DNA of 37,452 nucleotides. Source: Oscillospiraceae bacterium. GTDB lineage: Bacteria; Bacillota; Clostridia; Oscillospirales; CAG-272. Below the pieces are notes generated by a model, which saw only the letters and a list, made by a program, of their open reading frames with translations, had not been told where the DNA came from and ran no database searches. Positions 10,349-18,175 of the stretch are shown in pieces. The DNA is taken from the NCBI GenBank assembly GCA_015064695.1, contig SVRS01000023.1:1-37452 (forward strand). Reading direction: 5' to 3'. Position numbers and translations under genes: made by a program. Numbering within the stretch: position 1 is the stretch's first letter; every line of letters begins with the position of its first letter.

Positions 10349-11224
10349 GTGAACAGGATCAAACATAGATTTTTCATAGTGTGTTTGAGTATCGCGTTGG
10401 CGATTTCTCTGTTCACCGGAGTTTTCGCGCTGATGGGGTGGGGATCTCTTTTGCAGGACGTAGGCTCTTCCATTCTATACCCCTTTCAGTGGGTAGCCGC
10501 TCAGGTCGAAAACGGCGTGACGGGCTTTATATCCTACTTTCAGGATATACAGGAGCTGCAGAACGAGGTAGAAGCCCTGCGGGAAGAAAACGAATCCTTG
10601 AAAAGCGAGCTGGTGAACGCCGAGATCACGGCCGATGAAAATCACTGGCTGTATCGGTATCTGGCTATGAAGGAGGAGCATAGCGACTATCAGCTGTGCG
10701 CCGCTACAGTGATTGCCTCCTCATCCTCGGTGGGGATGGGAGGAGAATACGTGACCGAGATTACGCTCAACCGCGGAACTGCCTCGGGTGTCGAGGCGGG
10801 CATGCCGGTGGTGACACCTTTAGGACTGGTGGGGGTGGTGGTGGAATCACACATCAATCACTGTCGGGTGTCCACCGTGCTGGATACGTCGGTTTCGGTG
10901 GGATCTGTGGTGACGCGATCTTCGGAGAAGGGATTGTGCGAGGGAGATTACACGTTGGTCCATAATGGGCAAACCTCCCTGCGGTACCTACCCGAGGAAG
11001 CGGACGTGCAGCCGGAGGATATCGTGGTGACCAGCGGTCTCGGAAGCGTATACCCCTACGGAATTCCCATCGGGCGAGTGGTATCGGTTTCCTCCAATGC
11101 CTATAGCCGCACCATCGAGGCGGTGATTCAGCCCTTTAACGATTTTTCGGAGCTGACTCGCGTGGTGATCCTCACCTCCTACGTACATAGCACCGAGGGC
11201 GAGGGAAGCGGAGGCGGATCATGA
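10349..11224 (+). CDS. mreC: Cell-shape-determining protein MreC
   Basis: Membrane-anchored periplasm-side (extracytoplasmic) organiser of the elongasome that activates lateral peptidoglycan synthesis. It has one N-terminal membrane segment (about residues 9-30). A heptad-like coiled coil follows (about 65-95, IQELQNEVEALREENESLKSEL). The C-terminal double beta-barrel contains GMPVVTPLGLVGVV, VTSGLGSVYPYGIPIGRV and ELTRVVIL. Length 291 is normal. The only standard in-frame start is GTG 10349, which overlaps the strong ribosome site GGGAGGTG; an in-frame stop lies at 10340. An ATC at 10358 is correctly spaced from that site. The stop overlaps the mreD start by four bases. Confidence 0.93.
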   Translation: MNRIKHRFFIVCLSIALAISLFTGVFALMGWGSLLQDVGSSILYPFQWVAAQVENGVTGFISYFQDIQELQNEVEALREENESLKSELVNAEITADENHWLYRYLAMKEEHSDYQLCAATVIASSSSVGMGGEYVTEITLNRGTASGVEAGMPVVTPLGLVGVVVESHINHCRVSTVLDTSVSVGSVVTRSSEKGLCEGDYTLVHNGQTSLRYLPEEADVQPEDIVVTSGLGSVYPYGIPIGRVVSVSSNAYSRTIEAVIQPFNDFSELTRVVILTSYVHSTEGEGSGGGS

Positions 11225-11820
11225 GCCGTTTAATGGGTGACTCCATCCGCTATAAATCGGCAGGAACGGGCAGAAAGGTGATCGTAGAGCAGATCACCAT
11301 GATCGTTATGCTGTTCTTTACGGGCTGTGCCATGGTCGCGTTGGAGACGACGGTATGTGCTCGAATTCGGATACCCTTGTTCGGATGGTCGGCCGCATCG
11401 CCTGCCTTGGGACTGCTTTTCTCCATGGCGGCAGGGTTTCTGTTCGGAGAAAGAGAGGGAGGCATTACGGGACTTCTTTGCGGATGCTTGACCGATGCTG
11501 CAGGGATTCATACCGCCGTGGCAAATATGGTGATCCTTCCGCCCCTGTACTTTCTGTGCGGATATGCCTCGGGCATGATCGGAAGGCGGAGGCTGGCTCA
11601 TAACCTGCCCTCCTTTATGGTATTCTCCCTGGTGGGAGGCGGTATCCGGTGCATTTTGTCCATAGGACTTGCTACCGTGAAGCTGCGTGCCCTTCCTCCT
11701 CCCGTATGGGTGTGGAGGGGATTGATTCCCGCCTGGGTATTGACCGTTCTCTTTTCGGCGGTGGTTTACGGCGTGACGTACGGAGAGAAGCGGCTTTTGG
11801 AGCCGAAGGGGAATTTTTAA
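11221..11820 (+). CDS. mreD: Rod-shape-determining membrane protein MreD
   Basis: Integral membrane partner of MreC and RodA/PBP2 in the elongasome. The 199 residues contain about five hydrophobic segments: IVMLFFTGCAMVAL, ALGLLFSMAAGFLFG, MVILPPLYFLCGYASG, MVFSLVGGGIRCILSIGLA and GLIPAWVLTVLFSAVVYGV. The GEREGGITGLLCGCLTDA motif is typical of MreD. The start ATG overlaps the mreC stop (ATGA), so the two are coupled. MreD sequences are weakly conserved, so the call rests on topology and on adjacency to mreC. No mreB is seen nearby. Confidence 0.85.
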   Translation: MSRLMGDSIRYKSAGTGRKVIVEQITMIVMLFFTGCAMVALETTVCARIRIPLFGWSAASPALGLLFSMAAGFLFGEREGGITGLLCGCLTDAAGIHTAVANMVILPPLYFLCGYASGMIGRRRLAHNLPSFMVFSLVGGGIRCILSIGLATVKLRALPPPVWVWRGLIPAWVLTVLFSAVVYGVTYGEKRLLEPKGNF

Positions 11821-11880
11821 AGCACCTCTTACGGACATATCAGAAAATGACGAATCGATGAAATATTTTGAGGTCCCCTT
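11819..11880 (+). repeat. Shortened or decayed copy of the GGGGACCTCT terminal-repeat element
   Basis: The right end AAATATTTTGAGGTCCCCTT (11861-11880) matches the right terminal repeat of the 17496 and 31585 elements at 17 of 20 positions. The left end AAGCACCTCTTA is a weak mirror of it. If real, the element is only about 62 bp and fills the spacer right after mreD. Confidence 0.55.
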
Positions 11881-11980
11881 AAGGCAATACCGCACATGCC
11901 TCACCATGCAGGCAGAATGACGGATTTTCGTTTGGAAAAAAGCTTGGAAGCATTGAAATTTCAATCACGGAGATAGAAAC

Positions 11981-14623
11981 ATGAGCAAAAAGAAAGAAAG
12001 AGAGATGCAACGGGAAAACGAGTGCATACTCTTTGAAAATCAAAAGATCGTAGACGTGAATATGGAGCATGAGGTGAAGAAATCCTTCATCGAGTATTCC
12101 ATGTCCGTCATCATTTCCCGCGCACTGCCTGACGTGCGCGACGGTATGAAGCCGGGTCAGCGCCGCGTGCTGTACACTATGTACGAGGATCATCTGACCC
12201 ATGATAAGCCATTCCGTAAATCGGCTACTACCGTCGGTGCGGTGCTGGGCCGGTATCATCCTCACGGTGACAGCTCGGTGTACGGTACCATGGTACACCT
12301 GGCACAGCCCTTCTATATGCTGCATCCCCTTATTGAGGGTCAGGGTAACTTCGGTTCCGTGGATGGCGACCCGCCTGCGGCTTACCGATATACTGAGGCG
12401 CGCATGGAGAAGATTGCGGCCGAAATGGTGCGGGATATGGACAAGAACGTGGTCACTATGGTGCCCAACTTTGACAATAGCTTGAAGGAGCCCGAGGTTC
12501 TGCCCTCCCGATTCCCCAATCTGTTAGTGAACGGCTCCATGGGTATTGCCGTAGGTATGGCCACCAATATTCCTACCCACAATTTGGGTGAGGTCATTGA
12601 CGCCACCGTTTATCGCATGGAGAATCCCAACTGCGAAATCATAGATCTGATGCAGTTCATTCAGGGTCCTGATTTTCCTACCTACGGTACCATCTACGGC
12701 ACGAACGGCATCAAGGAGGCTTACCTCACGGGTAAGGGTCATATTATGGTGCGCGCCGCCGCTGAGGTGGACGAGGACAAGCGTCGGATCATCATCACCG
12801 AGATTCCCTACGGCGTCAATAAGAGCATGCTCTGCGCCGCTATCGGTGGGTTAGTCAAGGACAAGCGCATCGAGGGCATCACCGAGCTGCGGGACGAGTC
12901 CGACCGTAAGGGTATGCGCATCGTCATCGATTACAAGAGAGAGACCAACGGCAACGTCCTGCTCAATCAGCTCTACCGCTACACCCAGCTCCAGGATACC
13001 TGTGCCGTCAATATGCTGGCTATCGTGAAAAACGAGCCCAAGGTATTGAATCTGGCGCAGATTCTGGACTACTATATCCAGCACCAGGAATCGGTCATCA
13101 CCAACCGTGTGAAGTACGATCTGGCTGCTGCTTTGCACGATGCCCACATCTACGAGGGCTACAAGCTGGCGCTGGATAACATTGATGAGGTCATTTCCAT
13201 CATCCGATCCTCCCCCGATACGCCCACCGCTAAGGTCAATCTGATGAAGCGGTTCGACGGTCCCGTTCGCTCCGGCGAGGAATTGGATCTGGCCGAGTTC
13301 GCCGCCGACGAGAACCCCGGCTTGTCCGAGGAGCAGGCACAGGCCATCGTATCCCTTACCCTGGGCCGTCTGTCCGGTCTGGAGCGTCAGAAGATCGAGG
13401 ATCGGTTGGATGCTCTTCACGCCTCCATCAAGGAATACCGCGAGATTCTGGGGGATATCAACCGCATCAGACAGATCATCAAGGAGGAGATGCTGGATAT
13501 CAAGACCCGCTACGCACAGCCTCGCCGCACTCGTATTGAGGCCGTGGCCAACGAGATCATCGATGAGGATCTTGTGGAGAAGCAGAACTGCGTGCTGACC
13601 CTGACCCATGCAGGCTACATCAAGCGCCAGGCTACGGAGGTCTACTCTGCTCAGCGCCGCGGTGGTAAGGGCATTATGGGTATGGCCACCAAGGAGGAGG
13701 ATTACATCGAGAAGGTGGTTTCGGTCCACTCTCACTCCACCGTGATGATGTTCACCAACACGGGTAAGGTACAGTGCATCCGCGGCTTCCAGATTCCCGA
13801 GGCCTCCAGAACCGCTAAGGGCACCAACGTGGTTAATCTGCTCCAGCTGGCCGAGGATGAGAAGATCACCTCCATGATTGCCGTGAACGGCTTCAATGAG
13901 GGTGAGTATCTGGTCATGGTGACCCGCAACGGTGTCATCAAGCGTACCCTGCTCTCCGAGTTTGAGTATCAGCGCAAGGGTGGTAAGATCGCCATTACCC
14001 TGGACGAGGGCGACGAGCTTCTCTACGTGATCCATACTACGGGTAATCAGGAAATCATCATTGCCACCTCTGCCGGTAACGCCGTCCGCTTTGCTGAGGA
14101 GAACGTTCGTTGTATGGGACGTGCTGCCCGCGGCGTACGCGGTATCGCTCTCCGTGAGGATGACGGCGGCCGTGACCGCGTGGTGGGTGCCGTTGTGGTG
14201 GATGACGAGAAGCATCTGGTAACCGTTACTGAGCGCGGATTCGGTAAGCGTTCTCCCTTCGACGATTTCCGTACCATGGCCAACCGCGGCGGATTTGGTG
14301 TACGTTGCCAGAATATCACCGAAAAGACGGGACTTCTGGCGGGTATCGCTGCTGTGGATGAGGATGCGGATTTGATGATGATCACCGACCAGGGCACCAT
14401 CATCCGTACCCCTGCCTCCGATCTGTCTATCCTGTCCAGAAGCGCGGGAGGTGTCATTGTCATGCGCCTGCCTGAGGATCAGTACGTGGCGAACTTTACG
14501 GTAGTGGCCCGTGAGGAAAAGGGCGAGGATGAAGATGAGATCGAGGGCTTTGAGGATATCGCTGAGGATACGGTAATCATCGAAGAATCGGCTGATACGG
14601 ATCAGAGCGGAGACGAGGAATAA
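11981..14623 (+). CDS. gyrA: DNA gyrase subunit A
   Basis: DNA-cleaving subunit of gyrase. The 880 residues begin with a 23-residue extension before VNMEHEVKKSFIEYSMSVIISRALPDVRDGMKPGQRRVLY. The catalytic tyrosine is Tyr137 in AAYRYTEARM. The C-terminal DNA-wrapping domain has the GyrA box QRRGGKG, which marks gyrase rather than topoisomerase IV, and an acidic tail ends the protein. The quinolone region reads HPHGDSSVYGTMV: Ser98 is kept at the E. coli 83 position, but Gly102 stands where E. coli has Asp87. ATG 11981 has a weak GGAG site; a perfect palindrome ATTGAAATTTCAAT (11951-11964) lies just upstream. The downstream lipoprotein starts five bases after the stop. Confidence 0.98.
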   Translation: MSKKKEREMQRENECILFENQKIVDVNMEHEVKKSFIEYSMSVIISRALPDVRDGMKPGQRRVLYTMYEDHLTHDKPFRKSATTVGAVLGRYHPHGDSSVYGTMVHLAQPFYMLHPLIEGQGNFGSVDGDPPAAYRYTEARMEKIAAEMVRDMDKNVVTMVPNFDNSLKEPEVLPSRFPNLLVNGSMGIAVGMATNIPTHNLGEVIDATVYRMENPNCEIIDLMQFIQGPDFPTYGTIYGTNGIKEAYLTGKGHIMVRAAAEVDEDKRRIIITEIPYGVNKSMLCAAIGGLVKDKRIEGITELRDESDRKGMRIVIDYKRETNGNVLLNQLYRYTQLQDTCAVNMLAIVKNEPKVLNLAQILDYYIQHQESVITNRVKYDLAAALHDAHIYEGYKLALDNIDEVISIIRSSPDTPTAKVNLMKRFDGPVRSGEELDLAEFAADENPGLSEEQAQAIVSLTLGRLSGLERQKIEDRLDALHASIKEYREILGDINRIRQIIKEEMLDIKTRYAQPRRTRIEAVANEIIDEDLVEKQNCVLTLTHAGYIKRQATEVYSAQRRGGKGIMGMATKEEDYIEKVVSVHSHSTVMMFTNTGKVQCIRGFQIPEASRTAKGTNVVNLLQLAEDEKITSMIAVNGFNEGEYLVMVTRNGVIKRTLLSEFEYQRKGGKIAITLDEGDELLYVIHTTGNQEIIIATSAGNAVRFAEENVRCMGRAARGVRGIALREDDGGRDRVVGAVVVDDEKHLVTVTERGFGKRSPFDDFRTMANRGGFGVRCQNITEKTGLLAGIAAVDEDADLMMITDQGTIIRTPASDLSILSRSAGGVIVMRLPEDQYVANFTVVAREEKGEDEDEIEGFEDIAEDTVIIEESADTDQSGDEE

Positions 14624-14628
14624 GAGCT

Positions 14629-15264
14629 ATGAAAAGAAAGATTTCCTTGGTTGCGGCTTTGCTGATCCTGTGCAGTGTGTGGACAGTGGGGCTGACCTCC
14701 TGCAATGCAGGAGGGCCTCCTCCTGCTCTGGAGGACGTATATGACCGCGTTGTGAGGGTTATAGAGGCCTCTCACGAGGTGAACGTATTGATGTTCGGCT
14801 CGGGATTGCCCGTCTATCCCCGCGGGGATAAGGAGGACGAGCTGATCCACCGCTACTACGGCGTCAACGATGACGGTCACGAGTTCGTAAAGCCTTATGC
14901 CAAATTCGGAAGTATTCCCGAAATGAAGCAGGCGATTTCGGCGGTGTACAGCGTGGAATACCGTGAATCTCTGTTTGAAACTCTGTTTACGGGATATGCC
15001 GACGAGGATCTGTCGGTAGCCATGCCCGCTCGCTTCTATGAAAACGACAAGTATTTGTTCCAGAATCAACACGTGGATTCTCTGGTGAAGGGGATTCGGT
15101 TGTACGATTATTCCACCATGCAGATTCTGAAGGGATCCAATTCCCGCTATTTGCGAATATCTGTTTCCTCCTGCACCGAGGATAAGCCCGACGAGTGGGT
15201 GACGGTCAACCTGTCCTTCGTATATGAAAACGGGGATTGGTATCTGGACAGCCCCAGTTGTTAA
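14629..15264 (+). CDS. Lipoprotein of unknown function
   Basis: A 211-residue exported protein with a clear lipoprotein signal: MKRK, a hydrophobic core, then LTSC with Cys25 as the lipidation site. The mature part (VYDRVVRVIEASHEVNVLMFGSGLPVYPRGD..., ending FVYENGDWYLDSPSC) is mixed alpha/beta with a final strand pattern (LRISVSSCTEDKPDEWVTVNLSFVYENGDWYLDSPSC) like the NTF2-type or DUF-type lipoproteins whose end reads DGWRLDSP. I do not recognise a named family. The start is five bases after gyrA, with GAGGAATAAGAG as ribosome site, so it is likely cotranscribed with gyrA. A strong terminator follows. Confidence 0.8.
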   Translation: MKRKISLVAALLILCSVWTVGLTSCNAGGPPPALEDVYDRVVRVIEASHEVNVLMFGSGLPVYPRGDKEDELIHRYYGVNDDGHEFVKPYAKFGSIPEMKQAISAVYSVEYRESLFETLFTGYADEDLSVAMPARFYENDKYLFQNQHVDSLVKGIRLYDYSTMQILKGSNSRYLRISVSSCTEDKPDEWVTVNLSFVYENGDWYLDSPSC

Positions 15265-15278
15265 ACGATTGAAAACCC

Positions 15279-15319
15279 AAAAGCTCAGAGTCCTGTGAAA
15301 GGGCTCTGAGCTTTTGTTA
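15279..15319 (+). terminator. Terminator after the gyrA-lipoprotein unit
   Basis: AAAAGCTCAGAGTCC pairs with GGGCTCTGAGCTTTT (14 of 15 bp plus a wobble) across a short loop and runs into TTTTGTTATT. It ends the mreCD-gyrA-lipoprotein stretch. Confidence 0.85.
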
Positions 15320-15374
15320 TTGAAAAACGGAAAAATGGTCATAAAAACAAATGTTTCATTTATATAATAATTGT

Positions 15375-16310
15375 ATGTTTACAAAATATTCATTTCGAAA
15401 AGGAATTTTGATTTTGATCTGCGTGGTTCTCCTGATGATTTCGGGGACGGAGGATGCCCTTTGCGGGGCAATGGGATCCTCGGATGGAATACGCCTGCGC
15501 ATATCGTCGGAGCAGAATGGGCATACGGGGGAAGTAATTCTGTCCATGAATCTGTCCTCCTCCTTCTATGAGATCAGCGAAGGAGGCGCTGTGGCGTTGT
15601 ACCTGGCTCTTGTGCTTTGGGAGGGGTGGTATTTATCGGAGGCGCGGCTTTGTGAGGGTGGGGAGGGAATGCATCTGACGGTGGGAGAGGACGGAAATGA
15701 GGTACGCATTCTGATGGACGGTGTTCCCTCGGAGGACGAGGATTCTCTGCAGATTCTGGAGCTTTTCTTGAAAAAGGAGCCGGGAAGTAAGCAGCCCTTT
15801 GGAATGGAAATCAGTCGGGAAAAGGAGGCGGGGCTGTACTATATGGGGGAGAATGGGAAAATATGTATCTGCGCGGTATCGATTCAGGAGGATTGGAACG
15901 GGGAGACCCTGAATACGCAAGAGGATGATACAACCCATACTGAGATGCCAATCGCAACTGAAGAGGAGTCGGAGAAGGAACAGGAGCCTGTGGATGCGGA
16001 GGATTGGACATACGTGGGATGCCAGGAAACCTGTGTGCAGGAGGGAGAATATGCGGTTCGGTTCCTGTTTGTGGGGAGAACGGGGGAGCCTCCTGTGGTA
16101 TGCGTGAGAGGTGGGGGTTTTTTGAGAATGGAATCGGGGGGAGTCTCGGAGCTTTCGGAAGCGGGAAGGGTATGTAAGGGAAGCTGGTCAGTATGCACCT
16201 TTCGAGGGCTGAGAGAGGAGAGAGAATACGTTTTCCTGGTCTATGCCGAGCAGGGAATCATTCGCGTTACCTACGCCAAGGGCCAATTCAAAGGGCATTT
16301 ACCCCTGTGA
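15375..16310 (+). CDS. Secreted protein of unknown function
   Basis: The ATG at 15375 gives 311 residues starting MFTKYSFRKGILILICVVLLMISG, a signal peptide or N-terminal anchor. An in-frame ATG at 15351 would add 8 residues. The mature N-terminal half (about 35-165) alternates short strands and contains NEVRILMDG followed by SLQILELFLKKEPG, loosely like the end of cohesin-type folds; this is a weak impression. An acidic, Thr/Glu-rich linker (about 185-215) separates a second beta-rich domain (EYAVRFLFVGRTGEPPVVCVRGGGFLRM). Neither start has a ribosome site. A TATAAT at 15363-15368 would place transcription start on or next to the ATG. Function unknown. Confidence 0.7.
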   Translation: MFTKYSFRKGILILICVVLLMISGTEDALCGAMGSSDGIRLRISSEQNGHTGEVILSMNLSSSFYEISEGGAVALYLALVLWEGWYLSEARLCEGGEGMHLTVGEDGNEVRILMDGVPSEDEDSLQILELFLKKEPGSKQPFGMEISREKEAGLYYMGENGKICICAVSIQEDWNGETLNTQEDDTTHTEMPIATEEESEKEQEPVDAEDWTYVGCQETCVQEGEYAVRFLFVGRTGEPPVVCVRGGGFLRMESGGVSELSEAGRVCKGSWSVCTFRGLREEREYVFLVYAEQGIIRVTYAKGQFKGHLPL

Positions 16311-16325
16311 TGAAAGAGGTTCCCT

Positions 16326-16367
16326 GAAAAAGAGTCGGTTCACGAAAAAGTGAGCCGACTCTTTTTC
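16326..16367. terminator. Bidirectional terminator between convergent genes
   Basis: GAAAAAGAGTCGGTTCAC pairs with GTGAGCCGACTCTTTTTC over about 17 of 18 positions around a six-base loop. T-runs flank it on both strands, so it can serve the rightward secreted-protein gene and the leftward SleB-like gene. Confidence 0.9.
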
Positions 16368-16377
16368 ACATATACCC

Positions 16378-17439
16378 TTAGCCGTAAAATTTATGATTGC
16401 CGATGGTCATGATGTAGGGCCTCGTCCTCTCGATCCAGGAGGAGGTGGAGATACGGGGATTGAAGAAATAGAGCATTTTGGTGGACAGGGTATATCCCTC
16501 CAGGCAGATTTTGGCAGCGCGGACAGAGGATTCCGTGGGCGCTTGATAGATGGTACCGACGGCTACGGGAGAAAATTGGGTTCCGTACTTGGTATCAAAG
16601 ATCACGTCCTTGACCGTATGGGGGAATTGCTGACTCCTCACACGGTTCAGTACCACGTTTCCTACGGCAATCTGTCCTGCCAGGGGCTCGCCCTTGGCCT
16701 CGGCGGAGATGATACGGGAGAGCCAGTAGAGATCGGTGGAGTCGTAGTAAGTATCCGCCCAGGAGACCTTTGTGGGATCTCCCGACGTGATGAAGGCATC
16801 GTAATAGCCTTCTCGGATGGTAACCTTGGCGTTCATAGCCCGACACATGGAGGTCAGAGGAACAAAGATCCATCCGCCCAGACTCAGGACTTTTTTCCCC
16901 GTGTAGAAGATCCGTTGATTCACGGTGATGTAGGGGTCACCCACCCGAACCGTTATGGAGAGATTGGTGCCTGTGATCACGACCTGCTCGGTGGCCTCGG
17001 TGTACGTGGTATGGAACCGACCGAAAAGATCGGCGAACCGTTGAACGGGAACGTATACCGTCCCGCCGATATCGGCCACGTGACCCTTCAGAACCTGACG
17101 GCCATCCTTATAGAGATCCACCGCCATGGCTCCGGAGGGGTAAGGATAGAGGATGCGGGCCTTACCGACGGAGCGGGCCCTCTGATTTTGCGGCTCCGTA
17201 AGGGCGGAGTCCTCCGATGATTCTGCAGGGGTAACGGCGGATGCCTCAGCGGGAAGGGATTCCGCAATCGGAGCATCGGAAAAACCGTGGGCGGAAGCGT
17301 GCAAAGGGGACATCTCTGCGGACAGAATCAAAAACGACAGGCTGACAGCCAGGGTGCCCGAAATGATCTTCGGGAGAGATATGGGTTTTCGATCCGTGGA
17401 GCAATTGGCAAGGGAGTGGATGAGTGCATGAAATTTCAT
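16378..17439 (-). CDS. SleB-type cell-wall hydrolase with copper-amine-oxidase-like N-domain
   Basis: Predicted exported peptidoglycan hydrolase (lytic transglycosylase/amidase class of SleB, PF07486). The 353 residues have an N-terminal hydrophobic signal/anchor (about 24-42) and a low-complexity Ala/Ser/Pro/Glu linker (50-90). A copper-amine-oxidase-N-like or stalk domain follows (about 95-225; VYVPVQRFADLFG, GGWIFVPLTSMCRAM). The C-terminal SleB domain (about 236-353) contains WLSRIISAEAKGEPLAGQIAVGNVVLNRV with the candidate catalytic glutamates 247 and 251. In spore-formers SleB acts in cortex lysis, but the same domain occurs in vegetative wall enzymes, so sporulation is not implied. It is transcribed leftward from a promoter about 500 nt away, through a miniature repeat element. 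Confidence 0.88.
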   Translation of the reverse strand: MKFHALIHSLANCSTDRKPISLPKIISGTLAVSLSFLILSAEMSPLHASAHGFSDAPIAESLPAEASAVTPAESSEDSALTEPQNQRARSVGKARILYPYPSGAMAVDLYKDGRQVLKGHVADIGGTVYVPVQRFADLFGRFHTTYTEATEQVVITGTNLSITVRVGDPYITVNQRIFYTGKKVLSLGGWIFVPLTSMCRAMNAKVTIREGYYDAFITSGDPTKVSWADTYYDSTDLYWLSRIISAEAKGEPLAGQIAVGNVVLNRVRSQQFPHTVKDVIFDTKYGTQFSPVAVGTIYQAPTESSVRAAKICLEGYTLSTKMLYFFNPRISTSSWIERTRPYIMTIGNHKFYG

Positions 17440-17495
17440 AGGTATGGTAACCTGCCTTTCCCGGCGGTACCGATGAAAAACCGAGCGTATGTTTT

Positions 17496-17660
17496 ATGGG
17501 AACCTCTAAAAATTCATCGCATGGAGAATCGACGGAATCTTTTCCGTCATACTTCACAAAACTCCTTCGCGTAGAATCCACTACGCGTGCGGACTTTTGT
17601 TGCGTCTGACAAAAAATCTTCTCGCCGCTCTCCGCACGCTGAATATTTAGAGGTCCCCTT
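17496..17660 (+). repeat. MITE-like element with GGGGACCTCT terminal inverted repeats, copy 1
   Basis: 165 bp. The left end ATGGGAACCTCTAAAAATTC mirrors the right end GAATATTTAGAGGTCCCCTT with a few mismatches. The interior contains two hairpins, ACGGAA..TTCCGT and CGCGTAG..CTACGCG. About 80% of the sequence is shared with copy 2 at 31585-31780, which has extra hairpin inserts. It carries no transposase gene and sits in the leader of the SleB-like gene. Confidence 0.85.
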
Positions 17661-17940
17661 ATATTGATTTTTGATAGAAATCCTGGAGCTTTGTGTTGTC
17701 TCGTGGTCACCGCCCTCTGCAAAGGACCGGTTAACGCTGTAAAAGAGGATTCGTATGACATACTGTGATTGCGGTTGTACCTCCGGTATCGGTACGCCTG
17801 TATTCTGAATTTTCCCCGAAGGACAGCCAATTGCGGCCCCTCGGGGGAGCTTGTTCCCCGTAGGGAACCTCCTTTTCAGGAGACGGAGGATTCGGAACGA
17901 GACGGAGATCGGGAAGCCTTTCCGTTTGCTCGCCTCGTCT
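17661..17940 (-). promoter_or_regulatory. Long structured 5' leader of the SleB-like gene
   Basis: Between the leftward promoter and the miniature element the minus-strand RNA can form several strong hairpins: GTTCCC/GGGAAC with a TACG loop (around 17855-17870), a CCTCC/GGAGG stem next to it, and AATCCT/AGGATT enclosing about 70 nt nearer the gene. No plausible protein is encoded on either strand. Riboswitches for c-di-AMP (ydaO type) often precede wall hydrolases. A CCGAAUCC segment is present, but I cannot see the rest of the ydaO consensus, so no class is assigned. Confidence 0.35.
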
Positions 17941-17945
17941 TTCCT

Positions 17946-17974
17946 ATTGTAACAGATTTATGCTGGAATTGCAA
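17946..17974 (-). promoter_or_regulatory. Leftward promoter for the SleB-like gene
   Basis: On the minus strand TTGCAA (17974-17969), a 17-nt spacer and TACAAT (17951-17946). It lies about 510 nt upstream of the start codon, giving a very long leader. Confidence 0.65.
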
Positions 17975-18086
17975 GGAACAATATATGGGAGAAGAGGAAG
18001 TATATGGGAAAAGCGTTTTTTATAGCAAATCCGCAGGCTTCGACTGCTTTTTCGCTTGGTATTCATCAAAAATAACCTTTAAAAAA

Positions 18087-18101
18087 TGAGAATCATTCTC
18101 A
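18087..18101. promoter_or_regulatory. Fur-like operator upstream of the metal-uptake operon
   Basis: TGAGAATCATTCTCA is a perfect 7-1-7 palindrome. It fits the Fur-box form TGATAATNATTATCA better than the Zur form (TCGTAATNATTACGA) or the PerR form (TTATAATNATTATAA). It lies six bases upstream of the -35 of the operon promoter, a typical repressor site for the Fur-family gene that follows. Confidence 0.85.
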
Positions 18102-18107
18102 AATTGC

Positions 18108-18136
18108 TTGACAAACCGGGAAAGCTGTGGTATACT
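18108..18136 (+). promoter_or_regulatory. Promoter of the metal-uptake operon
   Basis: TTGACA (18108-18113), a 17-nt spacer and TATACT (18131-18136), about 40 nt before the start of the Fur-family gene. A strong vegetative promoter next to the Fur-like palindrome. Confidence 0.9.
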
Positions 18137-18175
18137 AATGCATTGGTTACAGGATCAAGGAAAGGAGGGAGTCGT

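Noticed and set aside
12851..14215. 454-codon open frame on the minus strand opposite gyrA
   Set aside because: It is the antisense shadow of a strongly codon-biased gene; its protein is repetitive in Leu, Gly, His and Val, has no family motif and no ribosome site.
17246..17830. 194-codon minus-strand frame through the MITE-like element
   Set aside because: It overlaps the start of the SleB-like gene in another frame, and part of it is shared with 31569-31757 only because both cross the same repeat.
17661..17940. ydaO (c-di-AMP) riboswitch upstream of the SleB-like gene
   Set aside because: Only a CCGAAUCC-like piece and generic hairpins are seen; the conserved GACAGCUAAC core is absent by eye, so it is left as an unassigned leader.
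17769..18089. 106-codon open frame upstream of the metal operon
   Set aside because: No ribosome site, irregular composition, and it overlaps the minus-strand promoter and leader of the SleB-like gene.
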